64,000 nt of DNA from JBFFMO01 sp041390025 (GTDB taxonomy: Bacteria > Myxococcota_A > Bradymonadia > Bradymonadales > Bradymonadaceae): assembly GCA_041390025.1 (NCBI GenBank), contig JAWKQR010000013.1, positions 1 to 64,000 on the forward strand, written 5' to 3'. Below the pieces are notes generated by a model. The model saw nothing but the letters and a program-made list of their open reading frames with translations. It had not been told where the DNA came from and made no database searches. Made by a program: the position numbers and the translations under genes. Each line of letters opens with the position of its first letter. The first letter of the stretch is position 1. Of this stretch, positions 57,939 through 64,000 are shown one piece after another.

Positions 57939-60333
57939 TCGGCGCTAGCCTCCACCGCGCGGGGTTCGATCTTGCCGTCAAGCACCAACGGCGGCAGCTT
58001 CTGCACGTGGTCTACAAAGAAGAACTCCATCTCGTCCTGCACGTCCTGTGAGACGTCGATGAGGTCCTTCTTGTTGCGTTCTGGCAGGATCACGCGCTTG
58101 ATGCCTGAACGATGCGCCGCCAAGACCTTTTCCTTGATGCCGCCGACCGGGAGGACATTTCCGCGCAAGGTAATCTCGCCTGTCATGGCCACGTCTGGAC
58201 GCACCTTGACGCCGGTGAGCAGGCTGAGCATCGCGATAAACATCGTGATGCCGGCGCTGGGACCGTCTTTCGGGATGGCTCCCGCAGGCACGTGCAGGTG
58301 GATGTCGTACTGACGCATGAATTGAGGGTCCACGCCGTACTCGTCCACGTTGGTGCGAATGTAGCTCAACGCCGCACGGACCGACTCCTTCATCACATCG
58401 CCAAGCTGTCCGGTAAGGACGAGCTCGCCCTTCCCTTGCATCTTGGTGGCCTCGATGAAGAGGATATCGCCCCCGGCAGCTGTCCAAGCTAGGCCAGTGG
58501 CTACACCCGGCTGCGAGACACGTTGAGCGACCTCGAACTGATATTTTTCAGGTCCGAGGTAGTCATCCAAGTTCTCGGGGGTCACGGTGATCGTGACGTT
58601 GGCGGCGTCTACCCCGGTTTCGCGGTCCGAGAGGGCCTCTGCGACTTTGACCGCCACGCCGCGGCAGATGTCCGCGATCCGACGCTCCAGCGAGCGCACA
58701 CCGGCTTCGCGGGTGTAGCTGCCAATCACCAAGTCCAACGCCCGTCGTTGATGATCAGATTCTCTTCACTGATGCCGTGGGACTCCAACTGCTTCGGAAT
58801 CAAGTAACGGCGACAGATGTGGCGCTTGTCGTGGGCGGTGTAGCCTGGGATTTCGATGATATCCATGCGGTCACGAAGCGGCGCCGAGATAGGGTCGAGT
58901 TGGTTCGCCGTCGCGATGAACAACACGTTTGAGAGGTCCATCGGGATTTCGACGTAGTGATCCGAGAACGAGTTGTTCTGTTCGGGATCCAACACTCAGC
59001 AGGCTGCGGAGGGGTCGCCGCGGAAGTCGCGACCGACCTTATCGATCTCGTCGAGCATCAGCACAGGGTTGTTCTGCGCCGGCCTTTCGCATGGCTTGCA
59101 CGATGCGCCCAGGAAGCGCACCCACATAGGTGCGACGATGTCCTCGAATCTCGGATTCGTCATGAACGCCACCAAGGCTGATGCGCACAAACTTGCGTCC
59201 CAATGCGCGCGCAACCGACCGTCCAAGGCTCGTCTTGCCGACGCCGGGCGGCCCGGCGAGGCACAGAATCGGCCCTTCATGTCGTCTTGAGTTTGCGCAC
59301 GGCGAGGTACTCGACGATGCGTTTCTTAACCTTCAAGGTCATAGTGGTCTTCATCAAGGATGACTTGAGCTTCGCGGATGTTGAGATGGTCGTCGGTCGC
59401 GATCTTCCACGGAATGTCGAGCAACGTCTCCAAGTAAGTCCGCGTGACCCCATATTCGCTTGAGGCGGGCTGCATCATGCGCAGACGGTTGAGCTGCTTT
59501 CGGCAGACTTCCTTGACGTCATCAGGCAGTTCAGTCTCCTCGATCGCGGATGCAATGTCCTCGAGGTCGTTGCCCTCCCCGTCGAGCTCGCCGAGCTGCT
59601 CCTTGATGGCCTTCAGCTGCTGGCGCAGGTAATACTCCCGGTGGTTCTTGTCGATCTCTTCTTTGATCTGGCTCTGAATCTTGTCCGAAACCCGCAGAAC
59701 CTCGAGCTGACGCGCCAACAGGGTGACGACGGTCTTGAGCCGCTCCTTGAGGTTGACGGTCTCAAGAATCGACTGTTTCTCTTCGGGCGTGATGTCCATG
59801 TTCGCGGCAACAAAGTCGCACAGCTGCCCTGGATCGTTGACGCCATCCACCATCTGGCTGGCTTCTTTGGGCATCTCTTCGATGAACTTGACCACCTGCT
59901 TGGCGGTGCTCTTGAGATTCATGAACAGCGCCTCGATCTCCACCTGGTCTTCGGCGTTCGCCTTGCCGTCGTCCTCCAAGTACGTGAACGACCCTGAGAA
60001 GAACGGCTCCTCTTGCGTCAACGCGTCCAAACGAATGCGTGCTTGGCCCTGGATGATGACGCTGTAGTTGTCGCTGGCGATCTTCACGACCTTCAGGATT
60101 CGAGCGACCGTTCCAACATCGTACAAGTCATCGGACGCGGGATCGTCTGTGTCCGCATTGCGTTGTGTCAGGATCGCAATGGGTTTCTCGGCCTTCACGG
60201 CGTCTTCAATCAGACGAACACTTTTGGGTCGCCCAACCGCGAGGGGGACGACAACCTGGGGAAACAGGACGGTGTTCCGGAGCGGCAAGATGGCAAGTTC
60301 TTGGCGCCGTGGTGCTTGGGTGTCTTCGGACAT
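57935..60333 (-). CDS. lon: ATP-dependent protease La (several frameshifts)
   Basis: Cytoplasmic AAA+ serine protease, about 800 residues. The intact first 334 codons hold the substrate-binding LON domain (LPLRNTVLFPQVVVPLAVGR) and coiled coil (REYYLRQQLKAIKEQLGELD). The frame then breaks several times between 58740 and 59340, covering Walker A and the AAA motor (IFLATANQ-like VLFIATANQLDPISAPLRDR survives in 58726-58995). The C-terminal fragment has the protease domain with Ser in KDGPSAGITMF and Lys in GGIKEKVLAAHRSG. ATG 60333. At least four indels, so motor integrity cannot be checked, but sequence error is far more likely than loss. Confidence 0.9.
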
Positions 60334-60465
60334 CGGATTCGCTCGATTTATCAGGGAAAATGCGACGGACGGTGCCGCCAACTGGAAGCTTACTCACAAG
60401 AATTGTGCCGGCAACTGATGCACGAGGTTCTATCGCCATTTGACCCCTCTTTGCAAGACGCAGCA

Positions 60466-61161
60466 CTACCGCTTGAGCATATCAAGCTGAGAAAGCAGGT
60501 CAGGCAACGCGTCAACCAGGGAACGCATGAGGTACGTTTGAAGGAACCGCGGCAGCGCGACCATGACGTAGGCGAGCGCCTGCGGGTCTGGGCGGTTCTC
60601 AAAGCGTGCGAGCCCGCTGTTTGATGACGATGGTTTGACCAAGTCCGTCGAGCGTCGCGCGTGCAGAATGACGTGAAAACGTTCTGGGACATCTTCCGCC
60701 GCAACAGTCCGCTGCAACCCGCCCGAGACCACCATGGCGACCCATTCCCGGATCAGGTGCTGGACACGCTCGACCGACGATGCCCCGATCGCCGCCGTGC
60801 CGGCCTCCGAGACCGTCGCGATCACGTCTTGAGCCAATTGCAGCGTGGCCGCGACGACCACGGGCCGTCCGTGTTGCTCTTCGCCCCACTGCGCAAATTC
60901 AAAGAGGACCTTCGCGTCGGGATCGAACCGAAACGTCACGTCCGCCGCAAACTGGCCCACGGTTGCGAGCGCGAGCTGAACGTTCTCGGCCGTTTTCCTG
61001 CTCGTGACCACGTCGAGGGTTTTGTCGGCGGCGGCGCGAATGCCTGCCTCGGCCGCGGTACCCACCTTGGAGTCGCGCAACGTTTGAACCCGCTCTCGGA
61101 GTTGTTCCAAGCGCGCGCGTCGAATCGGCATAAGGTCTGGGCGGCTAATTCTGGGTGACAT
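60466..61161 (-). CDS. Hypothetical alpha-helical protein, divergent from an MFS gene
   Basis: 231 residues with long helical stretches (RRARLEQLRERVQTLRDSKV, ATVGQFAADVTFRFDPDAKV, LAYVMVALPRFLQTYLMRSL) and mild hydrophobicity but no clear membrane helix. Family not recognised. It begins 66 bp from the start of the MFS carrier on the opposite strand, and its stop lies 132 bp upstream of lon on the same strand. That 132-bp region should hold the lon promoter; I see no convincing -35/-10 pair or CIRCE element there. Confidence 0.6.
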   Translation of the reverse strand: MSPRISRPDLMPIRRARLEQLRERVQTLRDSKVGTAAEAGIRAAADKTLDVVTSRKTAENVQLALATVGQFAADVTFRFDPDAKVLFEFAQWGEEQHGRPVVVAATLQLAQDVIATVSEAGTAAIGASSVERVQHLIREWVAMVVSGGLQRTVAAEDVPERFHVILHARRSTDLVKPSSSNSGLARFENRPDPQALAYVMVALPRFLQTYLMRSLVDALPDLLSQLDMLKR

Positions 61162-61227
61162 GGATCTCGTTTGACAAAGTTGCGCTCAAAGTGGACCACT
61201 TCACGTCCGCGAACTGAGGAGGCGGAC

Positions 61228-62410
61228 CTGAACAAACGTTGGCTCGTCGCGCTGAGCCTTTTCTACTTCTTTCAGCTGTCCTCGGCCTTCGCCGGCACCT
61301 ATTTGCCACGTTACATGGGCATCTTGGGAATGTCAGGCACGGCGATTGGACTTGCGTTTGGCGCTCAGGCCGTGGCGCGAAGCATCGCCATGCCGTTGTG
61401 GTCTTACGCGTCGGACCGCTTTGGGATGAGCGCCCGGTTGGTCAAGATTCAGTTCGTGCTCGCCCTGCCCTATCTGTTCCTGCCGTTTGTGACCGATCCC
61501 GACGTTCTTGTCATTCTGCTCGTCCTCGTCGGCCCCACCATCGGGTGTGCGATCCCTATCACAGACGTGGTGACCATGCGTGAGCTGTCGCCTTCGGCTT
61601 TTGGCCGGATCCGTGCGCTTGGGTCATTGGGGTTTGGACTTTGCGCAGCGGCCTTCGCAGCGCTCGGTGTCGTCTACTCGCACACCGAGCTCGCTCGCGG
61701 TTCGGTGTGGGTCGTCGTGGGCTTGCTCGCCTTGGGCGGGGTGAGCGCGGCCGCGTTTCCGAGGTCGGAAGCGACGGTCAATCAAGCGCGGTTTCACGAC
61801 GTGCTCGCCATGCTGCGCAACCCCTGGTTGCTGGTGCTCATGCCCTTGTGGTGTGTGCACTGGGCGTCTCAGGTGCCGTACAACATGTACCTTGTGTACT
61901 TCGCCGAGGCGCGCGGCTTTGGGGCGTGGGTGCCAGGGGCGGCCGTGTTCGCTGGCATCACAGCCGAGGTCGCGTTTCTCGCGATGGGGACGTCCGTTGT
62001 GGAACGTCTAGGGCCGTTGCGCAGCTTCGCCGTGGTTGTGGCCGTGACCGCCGCGCGTTGGGCGTTCATGGCGATGAGCGTCGATCCTTGGATTGTGATC
62101 GGTCTGCAATTTGCCCACGGCCTGACCTTCGGAGGGTTCATGCTTTCCATGATGTCCGTCCTAAACCGTGAAGTCGCACCGGGGGTTCGGTCAACCGCTC
62201 GCTGTTCTTTACAGCCTTTGTCTTTGGATTGGGCGGCGATTGGGTAGTTTGGCTCGGGCATCTCATGGACGCCCGAGGGCCCGTGTCGCTTCTTACCGGC
62301 GCAGCGTGGTTGGAGGTGGCCCTGCCTTCCCCACCGTCGCGGTCATGGTGTATTACCGCCGCGCGGGTCGCCACCGGATCTCGACACTTCCCCTGAAGAT
62401 GCAACGGTGA
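61228..62410 (+). CDS. MFS transporter (sugar/nucleoside-type), possible CTG start, frameshifted 3' end
   Basis: Major-facilitator inner-membrane carrier of about 390 residues; at least ten hydrophobic helices. LVALSLFYFFQLSSAFAGTY, GTAIGLAFGAQAVARSIAMP, GSLGFGLCAAAFAALGVVYS and FAHGLTFGGFMLSMMSVLNR resemble MFS_1-like/PBT-type carriers (as with LacY/RafB or nucleoside permease relatives). A strong GAGGAGG site at 61216-61222 sits 5 nt before CTG 61228 (LNKRWLVAL), so CTG may be the start; TTG 61171 is the earliest alternative. Indels near 62205 and 62330 restore RSLFFTAFVFGLGGDW, then VAVMVYYRRAGRHRISTL to TGA 62408-62410. Substrate unknown. Confidence 0.78.
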
Positions 62411-62443
62411 TCTACACTCCCGCTGCCCATCACAGGTCTTGAG

Positions 62444-63111
62444 ATGCAACCGAAACTTTTTGTAGCTATGGCTGGCAATATCGGCGCGCGGAAAGAGCAA
62501 TCGCCGTCATCGCCCGACATTTGGGTTCGAGCTTTTTCACGAACCGGTGGTCGAGAATCGGTTTTTAAAGGGGCTCACAACGACATGTCGCTGGAGCTTT
62601 ACGCTGCAGATGGAGTTTCGCTCGCACGCACGGAACACCATCGACACATCGAACGTCTGCCGGGAGGCTGCGTTCAGGACCGCACGTTGATTGAGGATCC
62701 AGAGGTTTTTGCCAAGTACCTGCACGGCCTTGGCAACATGAACGACAACGAATTGGATCTGTATTTTGACTACTTCAAACGGTTTAACGAGTGATGGTGC
62801 GGCAGCCTACTTGGTGATCTTGCTCCACACGCCCGACGTCAACGTGTTGCTTCGCCGCATCGCAGAACGCGGGCGCGAGGAAGAGCGCATCACCAACGAG
62901 TTCCTGCGCGGGCTCAACGGCTACTACGAAACCTTCGACCAAGTCTCGACGCAAAAATACGGACATCGTGTGTTAAAGGAAACGATGCACCCATCGCGAT
63001 TTCCGGCGCGGTGAAGAGCGGACACGTTTTCTCCAAGAGGTCCACGACTTCATGAAACGAGGCGCTGCCTGGAAATCAGGAATTGTTGTTCGCCGTCCCG
63101 CCCCACGATGA
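62444..63111 (+). CDS. Deoxynucleoside kinase (multiply frameshifted)
   Basis: Salvage enzyme phosphorylating deoxyribonucleosides, deoxyadenosine/deoxyguanosine-kinase family, about 220 residues. MQPKLFVAMAGNIG begins a P-loop whose correct text (GNIGAGKS) is restored by an indel near 62490; FELFHEPVVENRFLK, ARTEHHRHIERLPGGCVQDR, TLIEDPEVFAKYLHGLGNMN and LDLYFDYFKRFNE follow. After another break VILLHTPDVNVLLRRIAERG, RGLNGYYETFDQVSTQKYGH and finally EERTRFLQEVHDFMK appear, ending at TGA 63109-63111. At least five indels in 670 bp make this the worst-affected gene. Family assignment is firm from the intact motifs. Confidence 0.82.
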
Positions 63112-63137
63112 GTTAAATTAGGTCACGAGAGGTTGAA

Positions 63138-63329
63138 ATGACGACATTGAAGAAGAAGAAGAAGCACAAGAACTCGGACGGCGGTGAACCGCAGGTCACG
63201 CTCGACGATCGGTCGAAGCGTTTTCTTTACGCGCTCGCTGCGATCGGACTGCTGTTGGTGATCGTGTTGGCCGCGCTAATCCAGCCAGTAATCAGGTCCG
63301 AGTCATCGAGCGCCGTCAGGTACAGGTGA
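63138..63329 (+). CDS. Lys-rich single-span membrane microprotein
   Basis: 63 residues: MTTLKKKKKHKNSDGG basic N-terminus, one hydrophobic helix (FLYALAAIGLLLVIVLAALI), short tail. An AGAGGTTG site precedes ATG 63138. The last 14 bp overlap the end of the DHH-CBS gene on the other strand, and the C-terminus may be affected by an indel. Not recognised. Confidence 0.5.
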   Translation: MTTLKKKKKHKNSDGGEPQVTLDDRSKRFLYALAAIGLLLVIVLAALIQPVIRSESSSAVRYR

Positions 63330-64000
63330 ACAGCACGTCGCTGCGCGTCAGAATCCCAAGCAACTCGGCGTTTCGAACCACGGGCAGGCGTCCCACATCC
63401 CGCTCAGTCATGAGGTCGAGCGCATCCTCGACGGGCTCGTCAGGGTCGATGCACTCCACGTGATGTGTCATGTGGCTCGCGACTGGAAGCTGTAGGCTCG
63501 ACGTGCGTTCAGCGCGCGCAATGTCCCTTCGCGACACAATCCCGACCAGCTCGTTTCCCCGCAAGACCGGCGCTCCCGAGTGCCCGTGGATCTGCAATTG
63601 CGACTTCGCGTGTTCAAGCGTCTGGCTCGCGTCAAATGTCAGCACGGGGGTGGACATAAGGTCGCGCACTCGGGTGGCCGAAAGTGGTGAAGCGCGCAGA
63701 ATCGCCTCGATCCTCGCGCGGACCTCATCGATGGACGTGTTCTTGAAAGTTGCTGCGGCGGCGCCATGGTGACCACCGCCGCCGAGATCGCGCATCAGCG
63801 TCCGGACATCTACGTGCGACACGCGGCTGCGCGCAATAACCTGGGTTCGGTCGTTCTTTGGAAGTGTAGATCCCGGATCATCACATCGTGGCCGCCAAAC
63901 CCATGACCTGGTGCAACACGACCGACGCGCCGTCCACGTAACGCGGCATGACGGCACTGCAGAACGCAATTTCGATCCCTGGAACGCTGATCTCTCATCG
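63316..64000 (-). CDS. DHH/DHHA1-CBS protein (5' partial, one frameshift)
   Basis: Cut by the right edge. Visible order: DHHA1 region (IAFCSAVMPRYVDGASVVLH, then after a break near 63885 RTQVIARSRVSHVDVRTLMR and DLGGGGHHGAAAATF), then two CBS domains (STPVLTFDASQTLEHAKSQL, SGAPVLRGNELVGIVSRRDI; VEDALDLMTERDVGRLPVVR, NAELLGILTRSDVLF). The GGGGHHGAA motif is the DHHA1 substrate-binding signature. This DHH-CBS block is usually fused to a C-terminal poly(A)-polymerase domain in A-adding tRNA nucleotidyltransferases, but here a stop follows the second CBS domain directly. CBS pairs bind adenylates. Role: phosphoesterase or tRNA-3'-end-related, undecided. Confidence 0.75.
   Translation of the reverse strand, partial: DERSAFQGSKLRSAVPSCRVTWTARRSCCTRSWVWRPRCDDPGSTLPKNDRTQVIARSRVSHVDVRTLMRDLGGGGHHGAAAATFKNTSIDEVRARIEAILRASPLSATRVRDLMSTPVLTFDASQTLEHAKSQLQIHGHSGAPVLRGNELVGIVSRRDIARAERTSSLQLPVASHMTHHVECIDPDEPVEDALDLMTERDVGRLPVVRNAELLGILTRSDVLFTCT

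Noticed and set aside
57935..60333. lon as a decayed pseudogene
   Set aside because: LON, part of AAA and protease domains all keep their motifs; breaks match the window-wide indel pattern.
60334..60465. Small minus-strand ORF starting near 60466 ahead of lon
   Set aside because: It runs through the lon start in another frame, has no recognisable domain, and the region is better explained as lon's upstream leader.
1..64000. CRISPR arrays, IS elements, prophage or integron features
   Set aside because: No regular spaced repeats, transposase, integrase or terminal inverted repeats seen; the neighbourhood is housekeeping and envelope genes.

Overview
The window is a GC-rich (roughly 58-60% by eye), densely coding bacterial chromosome segment from a diderm. 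The gene set points to Myxococcota/'deltaproteobacteria', perhaps a Bradymonadia-like lineage: MopE-like and Cys-rich lipoproteins, PEGA, HEAT and TPR proteins, an FHA-GGDEF cyclase, a Ser/Thr kinase fused to an ATPase and TPRs, and a DHH-CBS protein. The lineage is an inference from gene content, not a measured placement. There is one tRNA gene and no rRNA, CRISPR array, IS element or prophage. No stretch over 300 bases lacks a gene.

A caution applies throughout. About eighteen genes are split between reading frames, often at homopolymers, including normally indispensable ones (tgt, secD, recJ, carB, lon, pyk). The protein sequence resumes correctly in another frame each time. I read this as residual sequencing or assembly indels, not gene decay, and annotate each as one gene spanning its fragments.

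Layout. 1-5.3 kb: an oligopeptide importer ATPase pair (oppDF), then convergently purM coupled to an ABC exporter permease and ATPase. 5.4-8.9 kb: two glycosyltransferases, a Crp/Fnr regulator, folC, and a free-standing sigma-70 region 1.1 protein. 9-13.5 kb: an Ig-domain lipoprotein divergent from a CpoB-like lipoprotein and a LysM protein. 13.6-24.9 kb: DnaJ-TPR protein, tRNA-Met, a transpeptidase, an ABC-F ATPase, a PEGA protein, a HEAT-repeat protein, a PHA-system protein, an AMIN-like protein, a large outer-membrane-like protein and a J-like/TPR protein. 25-32.8 kb: the operon queA-tgt-yajC-secD-secF-recJ plus a coupled membrane microprotein. 32.8-39 kb: uvrA behind a very large alpha-solenoid gene. 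39.1-42.2 kb: a tandem D-Ala-D-Ala-ligase-like ATP-grasp protein translationally coupled to a DmpA-type N-terminal-nucleophile peptidase, the most system-like unit here. 42.3-46.3 kb: secreted or lipoprotein genes and pyruvate kinase. 46.4-49.2 kb: FHA-GGDEF cyclase, TonB-like protein, DtxR regulator. 49.2-53.4 kb: kinase-ATPase-TPR protein overlapping a methyltransferase. 53.6-64 kb: carB-greA, lon coupled to a LOG-family gene, an unknown protein, an MFS carrier, a deoxynucleoside kinase, a microprotein and a DHH-CBS protein cut by the right edge.

Working together: much of the window serves the cell envelope (SecDF-YajC, CpoB-like, LysM, transpeptidase, TonB-like, beta-barrel-like protein, lipoproteins) and nucleotide or translation metabolism (purM, carB, folC, dNK, queA, tgt, greA). 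The ATP-grasp/peptidase pair and the stand-alone sigma 1.1 domain are the best candidates for undescribed biology.
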